DNA of 40,408 nucleotides from Gammaproteobacteria bacterium (lineage in GTDB: Bacteria; Pseudomonadota; Gammaproteobacteria; Steroidobacterales; Steroidobacteraceae), in assembly GCA_010027845.1 (NCBI GenBank), contig RGUL01000014.1, positions 1 to 40,408 of the forward strand, read 5' to 3'. The notes under the pieces were generated by a model. That model saw only the letters and a list, made by a program, of their open reading frames with translations. It was not told where the DNA came from and did no database searches. This document shows positions 27,556 through 35,669 of this stretch, one piece after another (positions within the stretch are counted from its first letter, which is position 1; every line of letters starts with the position of its first letter). A program made the translations under genes and the position numbers.

Positions 27556-28458
27556 ATGCCCCACCGCAACTTGACCCGTCGTAGCGCAATCACCGGTACC
27601 GCCGCGCTCGGTTCGGCCGGCTTGCTGCCGACCGCCGAGGCCGCCACGACGCCACCCACGTTGCGGCTCGAGGATCCGCGCGAGCGTGCCCGCATCCTCG
27701 CGAAGATCAAAGGCTCCTGCGGCGAGGAGACGGTTTACACGTTTTGCCGCCTGCACCTGTATCTTTATTTGAACGACGGTAATCTCAAGCCGATGGTCAC
27801 GATGCAGAACCTCAACGCATCGACCTGGAAGCCGCTGCCGAACGGCAACTACCAAGGCACGGTGCGCGAAGTCGGCGCCTACACGGCGTTCGATACCGAT
27901 GAATTGATCGACCACTGGGTCAACCCCGTGACCGGCGAGAAGCGCGAGGTGTGGCAGTTCTTCGGCGGGCCGTTGTCGGTGGAGATCGGTCCGGACGGTA
28001 TCGCCACCGGCCCGGAAGCGACGCTCAAACCCAAAGAAATGCGTATCGACGTGGTCGGCGACAAGATTTTGGTGGCGAATCAGTCGGCGTTCTCGTTTCC
28101 GAACCCCTTCAAAGAAGACAAGTGGCCGAAAGAGGCTGGCGCGCCGATGTTCTTTTGGGATTCACACTATTTCTTCTCGGCACCGCTCGCCGAGGTCGCT
28201 AACCCTAAGGTGACGAGCGTGAGCTCGACCGTGCAATTTCAAAACCTAGTGAGCTTCCACCCGTGGCTCGGCATGGGTAAGACGCCCGGGCGAACCTATG
28301 GCAAGGCGCTCGGTTCGAAGTTGCGCTCGCTCGACGATCTGCCGCGCGGTGCCCGCGCCGCACTCGAGAAGCGCACGCCGGAAATCTTTGATCTGAAGTC
28401 ATGGACCAAGCCGCGCATCGATTTCGCAGAGTTTATGCAGCAGCGCGGTCCGAAGTAG
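27556..28458 (+). CDS. Tat-exported DUF1838 family protein (paralog 2)
   Basis: A 300-residue protein with a twin-arginine leader (LTRRSAITGTAALGSAG) and a mature domain resembling DUF1838. The middle carries NPVTGEKREVW and the C-terminal part the block FHPWLGMGKTPG, both shared with the other two paralogs. AGGAGA precedes the ATG at good distance. Its last 26 bases overlap the convergent GPH symporter gene. No catalytic motif is obvious. The family often occurs beside TonB receptors and hydrolases in proteobacteria, to my recollection, but its function is unknown. Confidence 0.78.
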   Translation: MPHRNLTRRSAITGTAALGSAGLLPTAEAATTPPTLRLEDPRERARILAKIKGSCGEETVYTFCRLHLYLYLNDGNLKPMVTMQNLNASTWKPLPNGNYQGTVREVGAYTAFDTDELIDHWVNPVTGEKREVWQFFGGPLSVEIGPDGIATGPEATLKPKEMRIDVVGDKILVANQSAFSFPNPFKEDKWPKEAGAPMFFWDSHYFFSAPLAEVANPKVTSVSSTVQFQNLVSFHPWLGMGKTPGRTYGKALGSKLRSLDDLPRGARAALEKRTPEIFDLKSWTKPRIDFAEFMQQRGPK

Positions 28459-29791
28459 TGCGACCGAGATCGTCGGGCAGGCGATAAAACCAAAGAAACA
28501 GTAATCCCAGTCCGTACGCGAGCGCGGGGATACCAACCAGGCTCAGTGTCACCGCAAGCTCGGCGGTCGTCGGCTGCTTGTCGAGCGGTAAATTTTTGTC
28601 GAAGTGCATGAGTTGTAGCAGTTCGCCGAGCAATAGCGGCCCTAACGAATAACCGAGCCGCTCGATGAAGACGTAGATCGAGGTGTACATGCCTTCGCGT
28701 CGTAAGCCGGTGCGCTCCCGATCGTAGTCGATGGTGTCTAGCCACATCGCCTGGCCGTAGAGCAGGATGGCCGAGGAGAAGATGCCGGCGAGGATGCCTC
28801 GCGCGATGAAAAATGCGTCCGAATCTTCAGGGGTCGCCAGCAACCAAGTCAACGTCGCAAAGATTTCGCCGACGATGCCGATGGCTAGACCCGTGCGTTT
28901 GGTGACGTAACGACCGATCCAGCGGAAGAAGGGGATGAAGGCCACCGTGCTCACGATGGTCGCCGAGGCGAGTTTCGACATCAAAGAAAAGTCGTGCTTC
29001 AGCACCATCACCACGAAAAACGCCGTGGTCGCACCCGAGGCCGACAGGGCGACGAACTGCAAAACTTTGATGCCGACCATCATCATGAACGGTCGATTGC
29101 CGAGCACCGCGCCGATTTGCTCTCGTAGCGGCACACGTTGCGAGGTTTCATCGATTTCCGTCGCCCGCGCACCGCCGGTGCCGAGAAAGGTCGCCATCAT
29201 GATCAAAAACACCCAGGCGCCGTAGATTGCACCCAGGGTTTGATATGAGTCGGGATTTTGACGGCCGAGTTTCTCGACGATCAGCGGTGCGACGGCGCTC
29301 CCGACCACCGAACCGATCATCATGAACACCGAGCGGTAGCCCATGATGCCGAGTCGTTGCATACGATCGGCGGTCATTTCCACCGGCATGGTGAGATACG
29401 GGACGTTGAAGATCGTAAAACCGAGCGAGTAGAACACCAGTGCGGCGAGTGCCACCGGCACCGGGTCGAATACGCCGATCAGATGATGTTGTGCGTAGAC
29501 GAGCGGCAACGACACGGCGCAAACGATCGCGCCTAGCAACAGGTACGGGCGGCGACGGCCCCACCGGGTCTTCGTGCGATCGGTGATCCAGCCCATGACC
29601 GGGTCGCTGAACGCGTCAAAAATACGCGCGGCGAACACTAGCAGGCCGGCGACACCCGGTTCGATTTTCATCACGGTGGTCAAATAAACGAGTACCAGCG
29701 CCGTGACGACGTTGAGGTAGGAGATGGTGCCCAGCGAGCCGAGGCCCCACGAGAAACGTACCCTAAACGGGATTTCGACCGATGCGTTCAT
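28433..29791 (-). CDS. GPH-family (glycoside-pentoside-hexuronide:cation) MFS symporter
   Basis: A 452-residue inner-membrane transporter with about 12 helices. The hallmark is the loop DAFSDPVMGWITDRTKTRWG followed by RRRPYLL, typical of GPH symporters (MelB, XynP and relatives), and the second half shows SMLD-like remnants. Substrates in the family are glycosides or uronides, but proteobacterial members also sit in aromatic and terpenoid loci, so the cargo is open. It lies between two DUF1838 genes: it overlaps one convergently and is divergent from the other with 47 bases between starts, which suggests they serve the same pathway. Confidence 0.88.
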   Translation of the reverse strand: MNASVEIPFRVRFSWGLGSLGTISYLNVVTALVLVYLTTVMKIEPGVAGLLVFAARIFDAFSDPVMGWITDRTKTRWGRRRPYLLLGAIVCAVSLPLVYAQHHLIGVFDPVPVALAALVFYSLGFTIFNVPYLTMPVEMTADRMQRLGIMGYRSVFMMIGSVVGSAVAPLIVEKLGRQNPDSYQTLGAIYGAWVFLIMMATFLGTGGARATEIDETSQRVPLREQIGAVLGNRPFMMMVGIKVLQFVALSASGATTAFFVVMVLKHDFSLMSKLASATIVSTVAFIPFFRWIGRYVTKRTGLAIGIVGEIFATLTWLLATPEDSDAFFIARGILAGIFSSAILLYGQAMWLDTIDYDRERTGLRREGMYTSIYVFIERLGYSLGPLLLGELLQLMHFDKNLPLDKQPTTAELAVTLSLVGIPALAYGLGLLFLWFYRLPDDLGRTTSDRAAA

Positions 29792-29838
29792 GTCGGCACG
29801 ATAACGGATAGCGATGTGTGCATGCTATAAAACCGGCT

Positions 29839-30684
29839 ATGAACCGAGCGAAATTCGATCCGTTGCGCCGCGGTGTATCGATGGCGTTGTTGGCTGCCGG
29901 CTTTGCGTCGATCACGGAGGCCGCCGTCGTCGACACCCGCAACGTCGACGGCGATCCTGCCGCATTGCTGCGCGATTTCATTCGTTTGCGTACGGCACCC
30001 GGCGGCGAGCCGGTGATGTGGCGCTATGCGGGCATTTTGGTCGGCAAGCCCGAGGGCGAGATGGCGCGACCGCTGACGCGTATCGAAGGCGTGAGTTACA
30101 CGCAAGCGACGCCGCGAACCGACGGCAGCATCGATTGGCAACTCGAAGAAGTCGGTTATTACTGCGGACTCGATGACGGCTTGCCCCTCGCGACGTTAAA
30201 CAACCCGTTCACGGGCGTCGAGGTGAAGGTCGCGCACTATCGCTCACCACAAAAACTGCGCTTCGTCGGTAATCGCATCGAACCCGGACAGCCGTTACCG
30301 CCCGGCATCGAATTTCGCGGTGAAATTCGTCGTCTGGCGACGGTGGCGGGGCGCGTTGCGCTCACCGAAGACTTGTACGTTCGCATGCCGGCGACGCCCG
30401 CGAGCGAAACGCGGCCCGCACGGCCGGTGCGTTTCGCTAATTCGATGGCGACTTTTCATGCCGCGCAGAGCGATCTTGCGCCGCAAAACTCGAGCAAGTG
30501 GACGGCCTGCGAATTTTCCTACACGACGCTCAATTCTTTCGCGCCGTGGCTCGGCATGGAGGCGACGCCGGGCGTACAAGACATGCGCATCACCGGCGCA
30601 AAATGCCGTATCGACGATCGCAGTGCGCTCGACGGGTGGCTGCGCGCCCGCATCGCGCAGGACCACCCGAATTTTTTACGTTGA
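29839..30684 (+). CDS. DUF1838-like exported protein (paralog 3)
   Basis: A 281-residue product with an N-terminal export signal (LRRGVSMALLAAGFASITEA) whose paired arginines make Tat export possible. The mature part has NPFTGVEVKVAHY in the middle and FAPWLGMEATPG near the C-terminus, matching the other two DUF1838-like proteins in order and spacing. Overall similarity looks lower than between textbook orthologs, so it is a diverged paralog. The ATG at 29839 is preferred; a GTG at 29818 would add seven residues. It ends 15 bases from the convergent coiled-coil gene. Confidence 0.7.
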   Translation: MNRAKFDPLRRGVSMALLAAGFASITEAAVVDTRNVDGDPAALLRDFIRLRTAPGGEPVMWRYAGILVGKPEGEMARPLTRIEGVSYTQATPRTDGSIDWQLEEVGYYCGLDDGLPLATLNNPFTGVEVKVAHYRSPQKLRFVGNRIEPGQPLPPGIEFRGEIRRLATVAGRVALTEDLYVRMPATPASETRPARPVRFANSMATFHAAQSDLAPQNSSKWTACEFSYTTLNSFAPWLGMEATPGVQDMRITGAKCRIDDRSALDGWLRARIAQDHPNFLR

Positions 30685-30699
30685 CTAGGCCGGAGTCGA

Positions 30700-31008
30700 T
30701 CAGCCGATATCGGCTTGTTTGGCGAGCGTTTCGAAGTCGTAGGTTTTGGCGTGCGGTGCGCCGGCGACGCGCGTTACGAGCGCGTTGCGCTCGCGTTCGA
30801 GTTCCTGCGCGAGCTCACCTTGTGGCACGAAATCGGCGAGCGCCTTGCGATCGACAATCTTTTTCTCTTCGAGCATGTGCTCGAGCACGGTGACGCGGTC
30901 GCGTAAGATCCAAAGTTCGGCAAGCAGTTCGGTGTTCATGCGCATCACGTCGTCCAATTCCATTTGGCCGAGATAGGGACGCGCTGGTCGTTCGACGGTG
31001 CGTGACAT
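30700..31008 (-). CDS. Small coiled-coil protein (hypothetical)
   Basis: A 102-residue soluble protein. Residues about 15-50 (DDVMRMNTELLAELWILRDR, then VTVLEHMLEEKK) and about 65-80 are strongly heptad-like and predict a helical coiled coil; the tail AKTYDFETLAKQAD is acidic. No family recognised. It starts nine bases after the methyltransferase stop on the same strand, so it is the third gene of a hydrolase-methyltransferase-coiled-coil operon. A role as small partner subunit of the methyltransferase is possible but is inference from position only. Confidence 0.75.
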   Translation of the reverse strand: MSRTVERPARPYLGQMELDDVMRMNTELLAELWILRDRVTVLEHMLEEKKIVDRKALADFVPQGELAQELERERNALVTRVAGAPHAKTYDFETLAKQADIG

Positions 31009-31017
31009 GATCGTTCC

Positions 31018-32106
31018 TCAGGCCGGTTTGCGACCGCGCGTGACCCAAGGATAGCCACGCTTCTCGAGCGCGTATTCTTCGACGTCGACGAAGCCGATCT
31101 CGCGCATCATCTTGGCGAGATTGATGCTGGCAGCAGCGCTGAAGTAGGGCTCGGCGCGATTGTCAGTATCCCAATCGAGCGCCACCGCTTGCAGTGGATT
31201 GACGGCGCGGAACGGCGGCGGATCGTTGATCACCATCTCGCCACCCGGTGTGAGGATGCGGAACATCTCGCGCAGCGTCTTTTCGGTGACCGCCGGCGGC
31301 ATCTCGTGATGCAACGCATAAGAAATCACGCCATCGACGCTGTTGTCGCGCTCGGCAACTTTGGTGCAGTCCTCTTGCCGGAAGGTGATGTTGAGACCGA
31401 GCATTTCGCTCATGAAATGTCCGCCCCGCAGCAAGGCGGGCGAAAGGTCACCGCCGATTAACTCGGCATCCGGAAATTGTTGGCGACACACACCGAGGGT
31501 GGTCGCGCCACCGCACCCGGGTTCGTAAATGCGTTTGAGATCGCGTTTGCGGAACTGTTTGACGACCTCCGCGCGTTGCGCGCGAATATTGCAGTCGACG
31601 TCGACCGCGGCGTAGCCACCGAGTGCGAACACGAACGGCCCGATGCCGGCCATGAACATCGGTTGAGTGAGGTCGTAACCGTCCCAACCGCCGGGCTCGA
31701 GGTGCCACTCGACGCCGTCGTACCACGATGGCATTTCGAGTTCGGGGTTCAATTGCAGGCGCGAAGTATCTTTGGGTTTGTTTTTGGCGAGGAACGCTTG
31801 CCACTCGGTGCGGCGTTGTTCGGTGGCCGGAATCGCGCGGATGTAGTTTTGTTCGCCGACCCAGCGTTGATAGAAGCGGTTATAGCGATAGGCTTTGGAG
31901 CGCTCGACGACGTCGCGGGCGCGGCCGAGTCGCTCGCGCCATACGCTTGGCCCCACATCGGAGTCGAATTCTTTGGCGAGGCTTTCCGCTTCGGGTTGCG
32001 CGGCGAAGTCGGCTTCAGCCTGATCACGCAGCGTGGAGCTCGAGTAATGTTGCAAAGAACCTAAGAACTGCAGGCCGGCGCGGCCGCGTTGTTTGAGGGT
32101 GATCAT
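31018..32106 (-). CDS. SAM-dependent class I methyltransferase with a long N-terminal extension
   Basis: A 362-residue cytoplasmic protein. The C-terminal half is a class I methyltransferase: SAM motif I IYEPGCGGATTLG at 193-205, an acidic motif II region LIGGDLSP, the GVISYALHHEMP motif and LTPGGEMVINDPPP, most like UbiE/COQ5-type small-molecule methyltransferases. Residues 1-185 form an extension rich in aromatic residues (for example KAYRYNRFYQRW, WYDGVEWHLEPGGWDGYD) that I do not recognise. The start overlaps the upstream hydrolase stop as ATGA, so translation is coupled. A hydrophobic small-molecule acceptor is likely; identity unknown. Confidence 0.85.
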   Translation of the reverse strand: MITLKQRGRAGLQFLGSLQHYSSSTLRDQAEADFAAQPEAESLAKEFDSDVGPSVWRERLGRARDVVERSKAYRYNRFYQRWVGEQNYIRAIPATEQRRTEWQAFLAKNKPKDTSRLQLNPELEMPSWYDGVEWHLEPGGWDGYDLTQPMFMAGIGPFVFALGGYAAVDVDCNIRAQRAEVVKQFRKRDLKRIYEPGCGGATTLGVCRQQFPDAELIGGDLSPALLRGGHFMSEMLGLNITFRQEDCTKVAERDNSVDGVISYALHHEMPPAVTEKTLREMFRILTPGGEMVINDPPPFRAVNPLQAVALDWDTDNRAEPYFSAAASINLAKMMREIGFVDVEEYALEKRGYPWVTRGRKPA

Positions 32107-32984
32107 GGTTTCTTGCCTCCGTTATCGAGTTCCAGCCAAAAGTTTCGCAGCGCGTCGTTGAGTTGCGCCGGTGCCTCGAGCGGCAACAGCCTGCCCGCGG
32201 AGGCGAGTTCGATCACGCGACCGCTAGGGAACGTCGCAGCGATTTTTCGCGCCGTCGCGGGCGTGAGCACGGTGTCGCCCTGGCCGACGGGAATCATCAC
32301 CGGCATGGTCAGTTTGGGTGGTAGGTCGGCGGTGCTCGGCGTGTCGCTCGTCGTGAGGAACGCGACCAGCGTTTCGTAGGGCGTTTGACCGAGCATGGTT
32401 TTGTAGCGCGCGCGTGCGATGAGCGGCGCTTCCGGCGCGACGATGTATTCGTTGAAGCGCCGGAACAGCGTGTCTTTGCCTTCGATGACGACGGTGCGGG
32501 CGTTCTCGGCGCGATAGCGGATGCCTGCGGCATCGAGATTGGCGCTGCCGAGCACGGTACTGATGAGCGTCAACGAGCGGCAGCGCTGCGGCTGGCGTGC
32601 GCAGACGATCGCCGCGATGTTGCCGCCGGCACTGAGGCCGACGAAGTCTGCCTCGCGAACTTTAGTGGCATCGAGAAACGCAACGAGTTCGTCGGCGTAG
32701 CGTTGCATGTCGATCTTCGTTTGCGTCGACGGTGACGAGTAGCCGTGCCCGGATAGATCCGGCGCGAGACAGCGACGCGTATCGCAAACGCCGTCGAGTT
32801 GATCGAGCCACAAGCGCGAGTCGAGCAGGAGTGCGTGTACGAATACGACCGGCCGACCTTGGCCGCGCTCGCGATACGCGATTTGTGCGCGCTCAAGTTC
32901 GACGCTGCGCTGCGCGATCGGCGCGGCGCCGGCGAGCGTCGCTGCGCCGTAACCGAGGAGCAGCAGTGCGAGGTAGCGCTTCAT
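32103..32984 (-). CDS. Exported alpha/beta hydrolase lacking the usual catalytic histidine
   Basis: A 293-residue protein with signal peptide MKRYLALLLLGYGAATLAGA and an alpha/beta-hydrolase fold. Nucleophile Ser118 in VGLSAGGN and an Asp237 in PVGQGDTV are in place, but the usual GAGH block reads SAGRLLPLEAP, with Arg265 (codon AGG) where the catalytic His belongs. The oxyanion HG is also changed to HA (VFVHALLLDS). It may be inactive, a binding protein, or use another residue. The ATG at 32984 fits the signal peptide; an ATG at 33005 with GGGGG close by is the alternative. It leads the operon with the methyltransferase (4-base overlap). Confidence 0.82.
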   Translation of the reverse strand: MKRYLALLLLGYGAATLAGAAPIAQRSVELERAQIAYRERGQGRPVVFVHALLLDSRLWLDQLDGVCDTRRCLAPDLSGHGYSSPSTQTKIDMQRYADELVAFLDATKVREADFVGLSAGGNIAAIVCARQPQRCRSLTLISTVLGSANLDAAGIRYRAENARTVVIEGKDTLFRRFNEYIVAPEAPLIARARYKTMLGQTPYETLVAFLTTSDTPSTADLPPKLTMPVMIPVGQGDTVLTPATARKIAATFPSGRVIELASAGRLLPLEAPAQLNDALRNFWLELDNGGKKP

Positions 32985-33068
32985 ATCGTGATCGTAGCGC
33001 GGCATCACCCCCTCGTGGCACCCGTAATCGACCGTACCGCGAGCGTGCTCACCCATAGGCCTCATTTA

Positions 33069-33078
33069 TGGCATGCCA
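33069..33078. promoter_or_regulatory. Palindrome TGGCATGCCA upstream of TonB receptor 2
   Basis: A perfect ten-base palindrome lies between the divergent hydrolase and TonB receptor 2 genes, about 90 bases before the receptor ATG. It could be a dimeric-repressor site. Flanking bases do not extend the symmetry. Confidence 0.2.
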
Positions 33079-33170
33079 AGTAAAAGGTATTGCGAGCAAC
33101 GCAGGTAGCAGACGAACATCGGTAGATTCGCAACGAAGCGATCGATTCCGACACTTTAAAGGGGGTTCTC

Positions 33171-35669
33171 ATGGCTCGAAGTTCATCATCCCGCGTACTG
33201 CCGTTGGTCGTGGCAGCGGTCGCGGCAGCGGTAGCTGGCATCGCGAGCGCGCAAGTGCAACTCGAGGAAGTGACGGTCACCGCGCGTAAGCGCGCCGAAT
33301 CGTTGCAGGAGATTCCGATGTCGGTGACGGCGTTCACCGCCGAATCGATCGAAGCGCGCGGCATCCGCAACGTCCAAGACGTCATCAAGTACACCCCGGG
33401 GTTGAGTTTCGATAAAGGCTTCGCGCCGCAAGACACGCGCCCCAACATCCGTGGCTTGCCGACCACGCGCGGTCGTCCGCCGGTGGGCATGCTGCTCGAT
33501 GGCATCGACATTTCCTCCGAGTCGATCGCAACGGCAGGCGGCAGCAGCCTCATGAACTTGAAGTTGGTCGACGTCGAGCGCATCGAAGTCGTCAAAGGTC
33601 CGCAGAGCGCGCTGTATGGCCGCGTCGCGTTCGGTGGCGCCATCAACTACATCTCTAAGAAACCGCAGTTCGACAAGGTTGACGGTACCGCGTCACTCGA
33701 CGTCGCGACCGACGGACTCTACGAAGCGCGCGGCGCAGTGAATCTGCCCGTGTCGGATTCGGCTGCATGGCGCTTGAACGGCATCTACAGCAAGTTCGAC
33801 GGCTTCTTCAAAAATGAAATCTCGGGCGCGAAGTTGGGCGGCTGGGACACCAAAGGTGTTGCGGCGGCCTTGCGCTTCAAGCCGGCCGATGCTGCGGACT
33901 TCACGCTGCGTCTTTCTTATTCGGACGATAAGGCAGAGCCGCGTCCCTCGTTCTACTATGGTCAGGCTGTCGCTGGTCGCAACACCACGCTCAACTTGCC
34001 GGCGAACGCGGTCGGTTTGCGCTTGGGCGTCAATCAATCGGGCGCGCCGCTGCCGGCTTCGATTCGCTATCCGCAACTCGGCGAAGCGCAGAACGGCGGC
34101 AAAGTTTATTTGAGCGTCGATCCGCTTACGGGCAAAGATTACGAAGGCGGTAAACTCAAGACGACGATCGCGAGCCTGGTCGGTGACGTCGATCTCGGCT
34201 TCGCCAAACTTTCTTCCTGGACCGGCTATACCGATGCGACCGCCTTGAGCCGCGCCGACGCCGACTTTTACGCAGCGCCTGCGGCAGCGGTGAAAGTGCC
34301 GGTGGTGGGTAATTACGAGCCGCTGTCCGCCGCGCAAGTGACCGACATCGCAACCAAAGCCAAACAGCTCAGCCAAGAAATTCGTATCGGCCGACTCGAA
34401 GGCGAGGGCTTCCGTTGGGCGGTCGGTGCGCTTTATTGGAAAGAAGATTATTCCAGCGTCAACGCCTCGCTCTTCATCAGCGGTTTCTCGCGCAATGCGC
34501 CGATTCCGGCGGCGACGTTCCCAGCGGGATGGTCGGCGGCAGCGGAAATCGTCGCGCGTGGCACTATCCCGGGTGACCTCAACTACCGCAACACTCGGCA
34601 CACGTCGGGTTACCTGATCGCCGAATACGACATCACACCACAACTGCAGGCATCGGGCGAAATTCGCTACGGTCGCGAGAAGTTCGAGTACCTGTTCGGT
34701 CGCGCCGTCAGCCCCAACGTCTCGGCGACGGGCGCAGTGCTGCCGGCGACGCTGCCGGGCGTGACCTTCTCACCGAGCTCCTCGACCAACTATTCGGCGC
34801 CGAAGTTCACCTTGAACTACAAACCCGAAAAGGACTTCTTGCTCTACGGCTCGGTATCGAAGGGTGTGAAGCCGGCGGGCTTCCTGAACGTGGGCGTAGT
34901 GCTTGACGTCAACGATGCGAAGTACAAGCCCGAAATTCTTTGGAACTACGAGGGCGGGTTCAAAACTTCTTGGATGAACGATCGGTTGCGCTTGAACGGC
35001 GCGTACTTCCACATGAAGTACACGGACCGCATCAACCAATTGTTGGTCCCGGATTCGCGCAGCCCGCAGGGCACCTCGACGCTGGTCGTCAACACGGGTG
35101 AAGCGAAGGTCGATGGTTTCGAGCTCGAGATGGCGGCCGGCTTGACGGAGCACGTCACGTTGTCCGGCGCGTACACCTACCTCGATCCGAAGTTCGTCGA
35201 CTCGCGGGTACCTTCGGTGGCGCCGCTGACGATCGCGGGTTCTGGTAACTGCACCGTCGGCACGGTGGGCCCGCAGACGGTTTGCTTCACCGATACGAAC
35301 GGCAAGCAACTCGAGCAATCCGCGAAGAACGCACTCGTCGCGACGCTCGCCTACGACACCGAGTTGTCGGACGGTTGGCGCATGAACGGCGAGTTGTCGG
35401 CGCAATATCGCAGCAAGCGTTTCATTTCGCCCGATAACCGTATCTGGTTGCCGTCGATCACCAACGTCGATGCGCAAGTTCGTTTCAACAAAGACAATTA
35501 CGCGGTCACCGTGTATGTCACGAACTTGCTCGATCAAGACAAGGTGACCTCGGCGCAGAGCTACGGTGATCCGTTCATCGCGTTCCCGGTATCACCGCCG
35601 GTGCTGGCGTATACGACCTACCCGTCGGATCCGCGGCAGTTCGGTCTGCGTCTGAACTACAAGTTCTGA
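33171..35669 (+). CDS. TonB-dependent outer-membrane receptor 2
   Basis: An 832-residue outer-membrane transporter. It has a signal peptide (MARSSSSRVLPLVVAAVAAA, cleavage after SA-Q), plug-domain opening LEEVTVTARKRAESLQEIPM, IEVVKGPQSALYGRVAFGG and AINYISKKPQ, and a barrel ending in FGLRLNYKF. A cysteine pair (NCTVGTVGPQTVCF) marks a loop close to the position of a similar pair in TonB receptor 1; the two receptors are distant paralogs. The start has AAAGGGGG about nine bases upstream. The next gene begins at the base after its stop, and a strong terminator lies 44 bases further on. Neighbouring hydrolases suggest an ester- or lactone-bearing hydrophobic ligand rather than a siderophore, which is inference. 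Confidence 0.92.
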   Translation: MARSSSSRVLPLVVAAVAAAVAGIASAQVQLEEVTVTARKRAESLQEIPMSVTAFTAESIEARGIRNVQDVIKYTPGLSFDKGFAPQDTRPNIRGLPTTRGRPPVGMLLDGIDISSESIATAGGSSLMNLKLVDVERIEVVKGPQSALYGRVAFGGAINYISKKPQFDKVDGTASLDVATDGLYEARGAVNLPVSDSAAWRLNGIYSKFDGFFKNEISGAKLGGWDTKGVAAALRFKPADAADFTLRLSYSDDKAEPRPSFYYGQAVAGRNTTLNLPANAVGLRLGVNQSGAPLPASIRYPQLGEAQNGGKVYLSVDPLTGKDYEGGKLKTTIASLVGDVDLGFAKLSSWTGYTDATALSRADADFYAAPAAAVKVPVVGNYEPLSAAQVTDIATKAKQLSQEIRIGRLEGEGFRWAVGALYWKEDYSSVNASLFISGFSRNAPIPAATFPAGWSAAAEIVARGTIPGDLNYRNTRHTSGYLIAEYDITPQLQASGEIRYGREKFEYLFGRAVSPNVSATGAVLPATLPGVTFSPSSSTNYSAPKFTLNYKPEKDFLLYGSVSKGVKPAGFLNVGVVLDVNDAKYKPEILWNYEGGFKTSWMNDRLRLNGAYFHMKYTDRINQLLVPDSRSPQGTSTLVVNTGEAKVDGFELEMAAGLTEHVTLSGAYTYLDPKFVDSRVPSVAPLTIAGSGNCTVGTVGPQTVCFTDTNGKQLEQSAKNALVATLAYDTELSDGWRMNGELSAQYRSKRFISPDNRIWLPSITNVDAQVRFNKDNYAVTVYVTNLLDQDKVTSAQSYGDPFIAFPVSPPVLAYTTYPSDPRQFGLRLNYKF

